Source: Charina bottae (Eukaryota > Chordata > Lepidosauria > Squamata > Charinaidae). From it: a stretch of DNA of 64,000 bases. Made by a program: the position numbers and the translations under genes. The DNA is taken from assembly GCA_023362775.1 (NCBI GenBank), contig JALMGJ010000006.1, positions 59,859,501-59,923,500 on the forward strand, given 5' to 3'. Shown here piece by piece: positions 48,736-59,758 of this stretch. The notes under the pieces were generated by a model, which did not search any database, was not told the DNA's origin, and saw only the letters and a list, made by a program, of their open reading frames with translations. Position 1 is the first letter of the stretch, and each line of letters starts with the position of its first letter.

Positions 48736-49504
48736 GGGAACTCTGGGCGGTTTACAGTAAAATATAAGATTGCCCAGTTTTTCTCTGAAATGTTCCAGAT
48801 GTGAAAGGACTGCATTATTTCCCCTGCTGCATGCGTCGCTGAATATTGCTGTCTGACTACACAACGGAGGCTTTATGGAGAAGGCTATATGGAGCATGTC
48901 AATTGTACGGATACATTAAGGCATCGTAACTTTCATCTGGGAAGCAACTTAAGGGAAGAAACTTAAGTTCATTGGAATTCAGAAATTCTGATTGACTCCT
49001 TAAGGATGCTGACCTGATGAGATATCTGTCTTTGTAAGAGGGTTGATCTGATACAGTTCAATCCACTGGATATTACAGATCTAAGATATGTGACTGGTAG
49101 GATTGTATGACACGACTGTAGCCATTCTGGACCATTTCAGACAAAACCTAGGCAATCTTATGTTCAAGCGCTCTTGCATATTCCAGCTAAAAACACACAG
49201 CTAGTAAGCACAAGGACAGTCCTAAGCTACCTCTTCCAATATAGATGTACTGATATCATTTTAAGGTAGTAATGTAGGCAATATTTGTGATGTTCAAAGC
49301 AACAGTCGTTATTTTTGGAACAGCTGTAGAGGGTAGCCTTTGCAGTGGTTGAGTTGCAGATTATTTTAAAAAGTTATGACAATTAATTGATAATTTGAGA
49401 GGAATATTGGATATCAAACTGAAGATGCTCCTATAACGATGTATTTTATTTTATTTTATTTTGCTTGGGAAAGGAAAATGTGACAAATCTCTTTGTTGAA
49501 TATG

Positions 49505-51088
49505 CAGTGGGGCAAAAATGTATTTAGTCAGCCACCAATTGTGCAAGTTCTCCCACTTAAAAAGATGAGAGAGGCCTGTAATTGACATCATAGGTAGACC
49601 TCAACTATGAGAGACAAAATGAGAAAACAAATCCAGACAATCACATTGTCTGATTTGGAAAGAATTTATTTGCAAATTATGGTGGAAAATAAGTATTTGG
49701 TCAATATCAAAAGTTCATCTCAATACTTTGTTATATATCCTTTGTTGGCAATGACAGAGGTCAAACGTTTTCTGTAAGTCTTCACAAGGTTGGCACACAC
49801 TGTTGCTGGTATGTTGGCCCATTCCTCCATGCAGATCTCCTCTAGAGCAGTGATGTTTTGGGGCTGTCGCTGGGCAACACGGACTTTCAACTCCCTCCAA
49901 AGGTTTTCTATGGGGTTGAGATCTGGAGACTGGCTAGGCCACTCCAGGACCTTGAAATGCTTCTTACGAAGCCACTCCTTCGTTGCCCGGGCAGCGTGTT
50001 TGGGATCATTGTCATGCTGAAAGACCCAGCCACGTTTCATCTTCAATGCCCTTGCTGATGGAAGGAGGTTTGCACTCAAAATCTCACGATACATGGCCCC
50101 ATTCATTCTTTCCTGTACACGGATCAGTCGTCCTGGTCCCTTTGCAGAGAAACAGCCCCAAAGCATGATGTTGCCACCCCCATGCTTCACAGTAGGTATG
50201 GTGTTCTTTGGATGCAACTCAGCATTCTCTCTCCTCCAAACACGACGAGTTGTGTTTCTACCAAACAGTTCTACTTTGGTTTCATCTGACCATATGAAAT
50301 TCTCCCAATCCTCTCCTGGATCATCCGAATGCTCTCTAGCAAACTTCAGACTGCCCCGGACATGTACTGGCTTAAGCAGGGGGACACGTCTGGCACTGCA
50401 GGATCTGAGTCCCTGGCGGTGTAGTGTGTTACGTTGGTCCCAGCTCTCTGCAGGTCATTCACTAGGTCCCCACGTGTGGTTCTGGGATTTTTGCTCACCG
50501 TTCTTGTGATCATTTTGACCCCACGGGGTGAGATCTTGCGTGGAGCCCCAGATCGAGGGAGATTATCAGTGGTCTTGTATGTCTTCCATTTTCTAATTAT
50601 TGCTCCCACAGTTGATTTCTTCACACCAAGCTGCTTGCCTATTGCAGATTCAGTCTTCCCAGCCTAGTGCAGGTCTACAATTTTGTTTCTGGTGTCCTTC
50701 GACAGCTCTTTGGTCTTCACCATAGTGGAGTTTGGAGTGTGACTGTTTGAGGTTGTGGACAGGTGTCTTTTATACTGATAACAAGTTCAAACAGGTGCCA
50801 TTCATACAGGTAATGAGTGGAGGACAGAGGAGCCTCTTAAAGAAGAAGTTACAGGTCTGTGAGAGCCAGAAATCTTGCTTGTTTGTAGGTGACCAAATAC
50901 TTATTTTCCACCATAATTTGCAAATAAATTCTTTCCAAATCAGACAATGTGATTGTCTAGATTTATTTTCTCATTTTGTCTCTCATAGTTGAGGTCTACC
51001 TATGATGTCAATTACAGGCCTCTCTCATCTTTTTAAGTGGGAGAACTTGCACAATTGGTGGCTGACTAAATACTTTTTCGCCCCACTG
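49505..51088 (-). mobile_element. Tc1-like transposon with about 200-bp inverted repeats
   Basis: It starts CAGTGGGGCAAAAATGTATT and ends AATACTTTTTCGCCCCACTG. The two ends stay complementary for about 200 bases (49505-49715 and 50890-51088). TA follows at the right; TATG precedes at the left. The interior holds a transposase on the minus strand. This is the long-TIR Tc1 family familiar from teleost fish and lampreys, where horizontal transfer is documented. Confidence 0.9.
49720..50723 (-). pseudogene. Tc1 transposase, stop and frameshift, DDE residues kept
   Basis: ATG at 50723 opens MVKTKELSKDTRNKIVDLH. A TAG follows at 50664-50666, then [18 protein letters not shown] (the paired HTH region) and [14 protein letters not shown] frameshift near 50405-50430 follows. 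The catalytic domain then shows [12 protein letters not shown] (first Asp), [10 protein letters not shown] (second Asp) and DLNPIENLW (Glu). The C-terminus is intact to 49720. The full length of about 335 residues fits Tc1. The single stop and single shift suggest a recently dead copy. Confidence 0.85.
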
Positions 51089-51199
51089 TATTTAAATATA
51101 TTCAACAAAGAATGATCTATAGATGTAATAGAAAGTGAAGTTTAGCCAGCATGACATCTTACATTCATTGATAACACACTTGCATCAGTGAGATGATTG

Positions 51200-51951
51200 A
51201 TAGAATTCTGTAAGTCCAATGATTTATTGGTCTTACAGAATTCTATCATACGGTCTCCAGCCTCGTTTCCGTCACCAAGGCCATATTTTCCAACTACTGA
51301 TATTTCTTCTTTATTTCCAACTTTTGTATTCCAGTCGCCAATAATTAACAAAGCATCTTGGTTGCATGTTCAATCAATTTCAGATTGCAGCATTTCATAG
51401 TAGTTTTCAATTTCTTCATCTTCAGCATTTGTGGTTGGTGCATAAATTTGAGTAGTAGTATTAACTGGTCTTCCTTGCAGGCGTATGGATATTAGTCTAT
51501 CACTGGCGGTGTTATATTTTAGAATTGATCTTGAAATATTCTTCTTAATGATGAATGCCATGCCGTTCCTCTTCAATTTTTCATTCCCAGCATAGTATAC
51601 CAAGTGACTGTCAGATTCAAAGTGTCCAATGCCAGTCCACCTCAGCTCACTAATGCCTAAGATGTCAATCTTTAGGCGTTCCATTTCACTCTTAACAACC
51701 TCCAGTTTTCCTTGGTTCATACTTCATACATTCCATGTCCCAATTTTTAATGGATGTTTGTAGCTGTTACTTCTCCTTTTGAGTCGTGCCACATCAGCAA
51801 ATGAAGGTCCCAAAGGCTTTACTCCATCCGCGTCACAAACGTCGGCTCTACTTTGAGAAGGCACCTCTTCCTCAGTAGCATATTGAGTGCCTTCCGATCT
51901 GAGGGGCTCATCTTCCAGCACTATATCAGAAAATGTTCTGTTGTAGTCCAT
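51200..51951 (-). pseudogene. RTE leader and endonuclease N-terminus
   Basis: The minus-strand frame 51951-51724 ends at a TGA and resumes in the same frame at 51720. A shift near 51365 leads to GDWNTKVGNKEEISVVGKYG. The catalytic Asn of the TWN motif, the Glu of SELRW and the Asp/Asn of GDWNTK are visible. The SDH motif is lost with the missing middle. Confidence 0.75.
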
Positions 51952-52195
51952 AGGGTTTCCACCACCTGTCAGTTTGTCATACTGTGGTGGCTTGCATGTT
52001 GCTGATGCTGGAACAGACTAGGGAGTAAGGCCTGGAAATTTACTCCTGAAAACGTGCCAATTAAAACCCTATGCACTACTATGCAGAATAGAACACAGGT
52101 ATCTTTCCGTTTTCAAACCCCCTGATTTTGCAATACATTTCCCCGTCTAGTTAGTAACAAAATTTCCACAAAAATATGCTTTTATGGGTGAAATA

Positions 52196-54673
52196 AAAGG
52201 GGCGCGATAGCTCAGTGGTTAAGACGCAAGACTTGTCGATCGGAAGGTTGGCGGTTCGAGACCCAAGCGCCACGTGACGGAGTGAGCTCCCGCACTCGCC
52301 CCAGCTCTTGCCAACCTAGCAATTCGAAAGCATGCAAATGCTATATACTCCCCAATTTGCAAAAATAATTGTTAATGGAGAATTTAGTAAACCATGTGAA
52401 ATTCAAAAAGGTACAAGACAAGGCTGTCCATTATCTCCACTTTTGTTTATATTGGTACTAGAAGAGTTACTTAGAGACATTAGACAAGATGATGGTATTC
52501 ATGGTATTAGAGTTAAAAAAGAAGTTTATAAACTAAGAGCCTTTGCTGACGACTTAGTCATTACCTTGGAGAATCCACTAGATGGAATTGAATTATTAAT
52601 ACAGAAATTAAAAGACTTTGGGTCGTTAGCAGGGTTTAAAGTGAATTTACAGAAAACTAAAGTCTTGACTAAAAATATGGATCACAATTAACAAGAGAAA
52701 TTGAAAGAAATAACAGGATATTCAATGGAAGAAAAAGTAAAATATTTGGGAGTATGTTTGACATTTAAAAATGTTAAGTTGTTTAAGAATAACTATATTC
52801 CACTCTGGATAGATATCAAAAAAGATTGGGATCAATGGAAAAAACTACAATTATCATTGTTAGGTAGAATTTCAGTAATTAAAATGAACATTTTGCCACG
52901 AATTTTATATCTTTTTCAAACACTACCTATATTAGCATCAGAAGAACCTTTTAAACAATGGCAACGGGATATTTCCAAATTTATTTGGCAAGGAAAGAAA
53001 CCAAGAATAAAATATAAAGTCTTGCAAGATTCAAAAGAAAGAGGCGGACTAGGTCTACCGGATTTGAAGTTATATTATGCTGCTTGTTGCTTGGTATGGA
53101 TTAAAGAATGGATAGTTCTGAAAAATGAAAAATTATTGAATTTGGAGGTTCATGAATTAAGATATGGATGGCATAGATATATGTGGTACGACAAAGTAAA
53201 AGTTATTGTGGACTTTAAAAATCATTATATTAGAAGATCTTTGTTAAGAATTTGGAATAAATATAAATTAACTTTATGTTACAAAAGACCTTTATGGATC
53301 TCTACGCAAGAAGCATTTCACAGAACAGAAGTAAGAGTTAAAGACAAATGGCTGATTTATAAAGACTTCTTTAAAAAAGAGCAAGGACAATATAAAACCA
53401 AATCAAAGGAAGAACTGGCCTTAGAAAGATATACTTTCCAATGGCTCTCTTACATGCAACTTGCAGAAAAATTTAAATCAGATAAAAAAGAATTTGAATT
53501 TGAACAAATTAAATCGGAATTTGAGATACAGCTTTGTGAGACAGATGATCATTTAATTGCTAAGATGTATAAATTATTGTTAAAAGGTGAAATGGTAGAG
53601 GAACAAGTCAAAGATTGCATGATCAAATGGGCAAAAAATATTGGTCATAATATTCAAATGCAACAATGGGAAGATATGTGGATTAAAGGATTAAAATTTA
53701 CTTTATGTTATAATTTGAAAGAAAATTTCTACAAGATGATGTACAGATGGTATATGACCCCACAAAAATTAGCTAAAATGTATGGGAATGTTTCCAACTT
53801 GTGTTGGAAATGTAAAAAAAAGAGGGGTCATTCTATCATATGTGGTGGACATGTGAGATTGCAAAGAAATTTTGGACTCAGATACATTCATTGATGCAAA
53901 ATATTCTACAAATTCAAGTTTCATTTAAACCAGAATTATTTCTACTGGGAATATCAGAAGAACAAATAGGAAAACAATTTACAAGAATTGTGCAATACAT
54001 GATTACAGCCGCAAGACTTGTATATGCACAAAATTGGAAAAATCAGACCACACCTACAAGACTGGATGTTAAAATTGATGAACATGGCAGAAAATGATAA
54101 ATTGACATGTTTATTAAAAGAAAATTCAAATTATTACTTTCTAAAAGAGTGGAAACCATTAATGGACTACTTGCAAAATGCAGGAGGGGCAAAGCTTATA
54201 TGGGGATTTGAAGACTAAAATATATATAAATTGATATATTAGACAAGAAATGTTTTTTAATGTTATAAATAGACCTAGCATGTAAGATTAATTTTTTAAT
54301 ATACTAAGACCAGGGATAAATCGGAAGTTGACCAATTTCTATGTTTCATATTTTTCTTTTTTTTCTTTACTTTACTACATCCTTTTTCTTCTTTCTTTGA
54401 TTTGTATTTCTATTTCTTTTTCTGTTTCTAACTTTTATCTATGTATATTTAAAATTCAATAAAATATATTAAAAAAAAAGAAAGCATGCAAATGCAAGTA
54501 GATTAATAGGTACCACTTCGGTGGGATGGTAACAGCGTTCCGTGCACGTCATGCCGGCCACATGACTGTGGAAGCGTCTTCGGACAGCGCTGGCTCTTCG
54601 GCTAAGAAACGGAGATGAGCACCGCCCCCTAGAGTTGGACACGACTCTGTGGGGGAAAACCTTTACCTTAACC
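52196..54673 (+). mobile_element. tRNA-derived Sauria-type SINE split by an L1
   Basis: A tRNA-like head has an A box TAGCTCAGTGG (52208-52218) and a B box GGTTCGAGACC (52253-52263). A body GAAAGCATGCAAATGCAAG...GGTACCACTTCGGTGGG and the tail GAGCACCGCCCCCTAGAG...GACACGACTCTG follow. The 13-bp duplication TATGGGTGAAATA lies at 52183-52195 and 54674-54686. The L1 is at 52342-54479. Confidence 0.9.
52342..54479 (+). mobile_element. L1 LINE, 5'-truncated, with poly-A tail
   Basis: It is flanked by the 16-bp duplication GAAAGCATGCAAATGC (52326-52341 and 54480-54495) and ends in a run of nine A. The plus-strand ORF2 starts inside the RT (GTRQGCPLSPLLFILVLEEL). It carries the catalytic AFADDLVI near 52545, and runs to the C-terminus (MDYLQNAGGAKLIWGFED) at 54218. 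It is broken by TAA at 52689-52691, a shift in an A run near 53815 and another near 54045. Confidence 0.9.
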
Positions 54674-54686
54674 TATGGGTGAAATA

Positions 54687-55871
54687 TGTTTAAAATAACA
54701 TGAAGGTACATGCCTCTGTGTGTTTTAAATAATAAATATATGGGATCATATGAAGTTAGGAAAAAACATGCAAAATCAACAAGGCCTACAAATAGATCGA
54801 CTAACCATAGTCATCAACAACAACAAAAATGGGCATACCTCAGCCATGCTGCATAAATTATAGAGAATAAAGGAATCTATCGAACAGTCTCCTTTTCAGG
54901 AGCGAACAAGGAATATGGGGAGAAATTATAAAATTCCCAAATAGGCCTTAATTTAAAAATAAAATATAACCACTGCCTCCAAAAACACTATCACTGAAAA
55001 TCTTATTGAATCTCACTAACGGTATTGTATAGTATAACCGCAGGACTGAAACTACCAGAGACTTGATATTTAAGGAACAAATTAAGTATTTTTAAGGGAG
55101 TTGTTTATAAAAGAAATATTAATTTCAAAATAGTAGTGACATTATGCTGATCCTAAGGGTTTCCCTAACACATACAATGACGTATCAGATCACTGAAATG
55201 ATTTACTTGTGCTTAGAGAACAGTAGTGGAAGATTTAATAATTTTTGCTGCACTGAATGAAAACCAACAAGCACTGATTCACTCTATTAAAGCCCTAACC
55301 CACATTTTTGCAACACTTCAAATTGGGAGTTTATACTTATATAAGGCTACCTCTCTCATTTTTAACCTTTAGACAAATTGCATTAACTATATCAAGATGA
55401 ACTCCTGTCTACTAGAGAGAGAAAAATGTTAATTGTTCTTTTTGACTGTACATTGGCTGTTCTTATTTTCAGGAAATTACCATAACATATTATTTACTAT
55501 CAAGTGTAAACCGCTGAAGACTTAGAACACAACTAAGACCACAGTGATGTGTTTGGGAGTGATAACTCTGTGGTTACTAGCAGTGCAAAGCAGATATTCC
55601 ATTTCACTCAATTCTGGCCTATTAAATGCCTGGTTTATTAACAAAACAACATTCTTCAGAAACTGTACTGCTGCATTACACATAGCCTTGCTCAGAATAT
55701 GAAAACAAAAGCGAAAATAAGAAGAGCAAACCATATTACTTGCTTTTTTTTAAAAAAAAAAGAACTTTTAATTTTGGCCACAGCATGAGCCTGGATAATG
55801 AGTACACAAAACCAGCTAGGAGTCTCAAAGGTCTATTACAAATCCAATTCTTGTAGATTGTACAGTGAACA
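54687..55871. other. Intronic sequence between SINE and right inverted-repeat arm
   Basis: Nothing recognised. Confidence 0.4.
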
Positions 55872-56056
55872 CTTCAAGTAAGACAATCATCTCACTGATG
55901 CAAGTGTGTTATCAACGAGTGTAAGACGTCATGCTGGCTAAACTTCACTTTCTATTACATCTATAGCATTTAAATATATTCAACAAAGAGATTTGTCACA
56001 TTTTCCTTTCCCAAGAAAAGGGGAAAAAAAGAAAATACATCATTATAGGAGCATCT

Positions 56057-56106
56057 ATTTGGGGAGATGGGTGGGGATAAATTTAAATAATAAATAAATA
56101 AATAAA
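56057..56106 (+). mobile_element. CR1 3' tail inserted in the right arm
   Basis: ATTTGGGGAGATGGGTGGGG, then AAATTTAAATAATAAATAAA, flanked by ATCT. The left arm reads through the site without it. Confidence 0.65.
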
Positions 56107-56725
56107 ATCTTCAATTTGATATTCAATATTCCTCTCAAATTATCAATTAATTGTCATAACTTTTTAAAATAATCTGCAACTCAACCACTGCAAAGGCTAC
56201 CCTCTACAGCTGTTCCAAAAATAACGACTGTTGCTTTGAACATCACAAATATTGCCTACATTACTACCTTAAAATGATATCAGTACATCTATATTGGAAG
56301 AGGTAGCTTAGGACTGTCCTTGTGCTTACTAGCTGTGTGTTTTTAGCTGGAATATGCAAGAGCGCTTGAACATAAGATTGCCTAGGTTTTGTCTGAAATG
56401 GTCCAGAATGGCTACAGTCGTGTCATACAATCCTACCAGTCACATATCTTAGATCTGTAATATCCAGTGGATTGAACTGTATCAGATCAACCCTCTTACA
56501 AAGACAGATATCTCATCAGGTCAGCATCCTTAAGGAGTCAATCAGAATTTCTGAATTGCAATGAACTTAAGTTTCTTCCCTTAAGTTGCTTCCCAGATGA
56601 AAGTTATGATGCCTTAATGTATCTGTACAATTGACATGCTCCATATAGCCTTCTCCATAAAGCCTCCGTTGTGTAGTCAGACAGCAATATTCAGCGACGC
56701 ATGCGGCAGGAGAAATAATGCAGTC

Positions 56726-57122
56726 CAAGCGTCCCCAACCTGTGGGCCACGGCCCACTGGCCTGTTAGGAAGTGGGCCGCACAGCAGGAGGTGAGCGGTG
56801 GTGTCATGAACGAGCCTGTCCCTGTCGCCATGAGTCGGAGGAAGAGCAGCCAGTAGCAGGAAGAAGCTGGGAAGGCACAAAGACAGATCCTGAGCAGCTG
56901 ATTGGTGGGGACCCTGAAGGGGAAACACCTCCACCTATCAGCACACAGCAAAGAAGGGCAGAGAGGTGAGCAGAGGAGCGCGAGGCCCGATTGGCCCCTG
57001 CTTGCAAGCCCCGCCCCCTGTCTGCACGATTGGCCCCTGCTTGCAAACCCCGCCCCCCAGTCCGTGGAAAAATTATCTTCCATGGAACCGGTCCCTGATG
57101 CCAAAAAGGCTGGGGACCCCTG
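56726..57122. mobile_element. Non-autonomous hAT-like element
   Basis: Ends CAAGCGTCCCCAACCTG and AGGCTGGGGACCCCTG, with the 8-bp duplication ATGCAGTC (56718-56725 and 57123-57130). It holds GCCTGTTAGGAAGTGGGCCG and GGAACCGGTCCCTGATGCC, typical of this hAT type. Its interior includes CAGCTGATTGGTGGGG and two ATTGG/GC-box units (56985-57060). Confidence 0.9.
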
Positions 57123-57658
57123 ATGCAGTCCTTTTACATTGGGGCTCAAAACCCTGCAAGATGCCACATTATTTCTGTGAAAGTATGAGACGCTTACACT
57201 AGTCTTCTCATCAACATTTTCCAGAAGCATCATGAATGCCATTGAACACAAATCACACATATTTGTCAAAAAAGGTCAGTACAAATATAGGAAAGTGAAT
57301 TCTTCATTAACACCCACCCGAACCATTTATTTATCTACATCTCTTGATTTATCAGTAACACTTTCCTTAAACTTTTCGCTATATAGAATGCACTTCAAAG
57401 ACCCTGAAGTGTATGTTTCAAAATCGTGTTCAATAAAATGGATGTATTTTATGTTTCCCTCAAATGGAAAAAAACATTTGCCTTGGTAAGCATATTAGAA
57501 ATGGCCATCTTTGTGCTGAAAAGGCCTTTCCCGTACAGAGTTTACTTTTCTAGTGCTGAAAATTACATTTTTATCCTGCCTCTGAAATTGGAATGTCTCT
57601 TAGTTCAAATTCAGGCCTTCATACCTAAAAATGAACAGGCAGAAAAGATACATGTTAC

Positions 57659-57796
57659 CTGCATTGAAGCCCCTTCTACTCTCGCTATACAAGCCACTCT
57701 GTCGAGGAAAGTGACGGTCACAGGAACGGCAACAAAAAAACCTTTCAAAAAGGCTTTAACGTACTTTCTCCCGAAGCCTTGCATCTGTGTCATAAT
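57659..57796 (-). CDS. IMMP2L: IMMP2L first coding exon (45 codons)
   Basis: On the minus strand the acceptor TTTATCTTTCAG ends at 57797. Three 5' UTR bases follow, then ATG at 57793-57791 and [20 protein letters not shown] onward to RVEGASMQ. The donor CAG/GTAACA begins at 57658. Its 45 codons align end to end with human IMMP2L residues 1-45. The catalytic Ser43 sits in EGASMQ and the preceding hydrophobic stretch (about residues 18-36) is the membrane anchor. The protein is one of the two catalytic subunits of the inner membrane peptidase. The next exon (46803-46906) continues in phase 0. Confidence 0.96.
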
Positions 57797-58006
57797 CTGA
57801 AAGATAAAATAAAGCCACAGTATAAACTGGACTTCAGAACTTTAAAAAATGTTGAATGCAAAAAAAATAACGATAGAGAATGTTTGGGCTGAGTTAACTT
57901 TGCCTCCTTCCAACTCTTAGTTCATTTAAAGCTAGCTATTCATATTTTTGTGTATTATTAGAAATGATGCTAATAAGGTAGTTTCTTGTACAGAAAGGTT
58001 ACCAGC
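57797..58006 (-). other. IMMP2L: IMMP2L upstream intron, right-hand start
   Basis: Sequence upstream of the first coding exon. Since the exon has an acceptor, a non-coding first exon must lie further right. I could not find it before 64000. Confidence 0.6.
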
Positions 58007-58014
58007 CATTAGAG

Positions 58015-58844
58015 CAGGGTTTCTCAACCAGGGTTCCACAGAACCCTAGGGTTCCGTGAGAGGTCACTAGGGGTTCCCTAGGAGATCACAATTTATTTAA
58101 AAAATTATTTCAAATTCGGGCAACTTCACATTAAAGAGGTAAGTTTCTGTCTTTATTTTTAGTTTAAGAACACTGTTAATGCATATATACATGCCTACAT
58201 ATATATATATACATGAAATATACAGGCCTACACGTGAACTGCATTGGTTGCCGGTGTGCTTCCAGGTGCAATTCAAGGTGCTGGTTGTCACCTTTAAAGC
58301 CCTTCATGGCTTGGGACCAGGTTACCTAAGGGACCGTCTTCTCCCAGCTGTTTCTACCAGTCCAATTTGATCTGGTAGGCTGGGTATGCTACGGGTCCCG
58401 TCAGCCAAGGAATGTTGGTTGACTGGGACTAGAAAGTGCACCTTCTCTGCCGTAGCCCCTGCCCTCTGGAATATTCTCCCTTCAGAGATCAGAATGTCCC
58501 CAACCCTGTTGGCCTTTTGCAAGGCCGTAAAGACCTGGTTATGTGCCCGGGCCCCCGAATGTGGGAATGGTCCGGTTTCTTGGTTATATTAACATTCATA
58601 CATTGCTTACTGGGCAGTCATGTATATTTGTTTTGTATTTTAATTGTTTTAATTGTAATTGTTTTAACTGTTTTATGGTTTTTATTGCTGTAAGCCACCC
58701 AGAGTCACTTGTTGAGATGGGCGGCTATAGAAATCAATCAATCAATCAATCAAATAAATATTTGAGCCTGAATGTGCAGGGGTTCCCCAAGGCCTGAAAA
58801 ATATTTCAAGGGTTCCTCCAGGGTCAAAGGGTTGTGAAAGGCTA
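58015..58844. mobile_element. hAT MITE split by a CR1
   Basis: Starts CAGGGTTTCTCAACCAGGG and ends GGGTTGTGAAAGGCTA, with the 8-bp duplication CATTAGAG (58007-58014 and 58845-58852). Family sequence GGTTCCGTGAGAGGTCAC and GGGTTCCTCCAGGGTCAAAG lies at the two sides. Confidence 0.85.
58230..58765 (+). mobile_element. CR1 LINE 3' end, 5'-truncated
   Basis: The plus strand decodes to LHWLPVCFQVQFKVLVVTFK, then ALHGLGPGYLRDRL. After a stop and shift comes FSAVAPALWNILPSEIR...FCKAVKTWL, the standard CR1 ORF2 C-terminus. The 3' UTR ends with GAGATGGGCGGCTATAGAAA and AATC repeats. Confidence 0.9.
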
Positions 58845-58852
58845 CATTAGAG

Positions 58853-59707
58853 TGAGGAAGACAATGGGCCAGATGCTGCTGGAAGGAGGAGTAAGGTGAA
58901 TGTTGTCAATTCATTATTTTCCTTCTTGGCTATTGATTACTTCCTAAAAGGCTTCCTTTTGAGAAAAGCAAACAGGTAAAAATTGCCTTTCTTTCCTTGA
59001 ACCAAATTTTTTTCTTCATCTCTTATGCAGCTGGAATGACATTTTGTGCAAGAGCTACTCCACACAGTCTTGTCAAACAATAGATAGAAAATAATTTATA
59101 AAATGATGAATTAAAGAGATTATCTTCATCCGCTTTCTAAAATAACCATTTAAAATTACAAAAGATTTAAGAATGATGATGATTATCTAGTGCTGTCACG
59201 AGGGCTGATGACCTGACCTGGCTGCCAGCCAGAGTTGTCGTGGGGAGATGTCAAGGCAGCAGTTCCATCGGTCCAGCCTGGTAGATAGGTGTTGGGGACG
59301 AGACCTGAGGGGACACCCACCTCAGTTGCTGGGGGACGTGCTGCTGCTCTGCACAGCTGCCCTTCGAGGCCAGAACTGAGTTGCTTTTCTCCTTTTACTT
59401 ACTCCATATGCTGGCTCACAGCAGCAGAGCAGCAACCAGGCCTGGCCACCAAAGCCCATATGCCACACAGTACTATTTTGCAAAGTCAAAAATACTGTGA
59501 AGGGTAAGGAAGACAGACCTATCACACTTCCACTCCTTTACGTCACAGTGCAGTCCAGCTATCAGGCTTTCCCCAGATACCTGAATTAGAAAATTCACAA
59601 CCAGAGAATCGAGGACACAACTCTAATAAGATACTTTTATTGCCAATACTAGAAAACTCCTTAATAATGAAAGAAACTAGCTACTGCAAACTCTTAAGAC
59701 TCAAATC
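58853..59707. other. Intronic sequence with an unassigned GC-rich block
   Basis: 59190-59520 is GC-richer (TGTCACGAGGGCTGATGACC at its start) and may be a fragment of an LTR, but no TATA or duplication supports this. Confidence 0.3.
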
Positions 59708-59758
59708 ATGGATGGATGGATGGATGGATGGATGGATGGATGGATGGATGGATGGATG
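59708..59758. repeat. (ATGG)n microsatellite
   Basis: About twelve uninterrupted ATGG units. Confidence 0.95.

Larger units (their letters stand above)
48808..51192. repeat. Left arm of near-identical inverted repeat (interrupted by Tc1)
   Basis: Without the Tc1 (49505-51088), about 0.8 kb of this segment is the reverse complement of 55872-56725 plus 57131-57145. The 180 bases from 49081 match without a mismatch that I can find, and about five mismatches occur in 48808-49080. Tests for gene content gave nothing. Confidence 0.9.
48163..52076 (-). mobile_element. RTE LINE, both ends present, middle replaced
   Basis: A 13-bp duplication TACTATGCAGAAT flanks the element (48150-48162 and 52077-52089). 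The 5' part (52076 to about 51200) has a leader protein frame and the APE endonuclease start (KIGTWNV, then ILGISELRWTGIGHF, IYAPTTNAEDEE, GDWNTKVGN, MIEFCKTN). A TGA at 51721-51723 follows WNV, probably from CGA. The 3' part (about 48735-48170) has the RT C-terminus (VFRSKDISLNTK, YACETWTLK, IDAFELWCWQR, RKRGRPSTRW). The rest of the endonuclease and the RT palm are gone. In their place is the inverted copy of 55872-57145, itself holding a Tc1. Confidence 0.85.
55872..57145. repeat. Right arm of near-identical inverted repeat
   Basis: Inverted copy of 48808-51192. It contains two insertions absent from the left arm: a CR1 tail (56057-56106) and a hAT-like element (56726-57122). Confidence 0.9.
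46907..57658 (-). other. IMMP2L: IMMP2L intron, 10.75 kb, dense in nested transposons
   Basis: It lies between the acceptor AG at 46907-46908 and the donor GTAACA starting at 57658. It holds the RTE (48163-52076) with its inverted-repeat insert and Tc1, the SINE with L1 (52196-54673), the second inverted-repeat arm and a hAT-like element (56726-57122). Nothing was recognised at 46907-48149 or 57146-57658. Confidence 0.9.
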
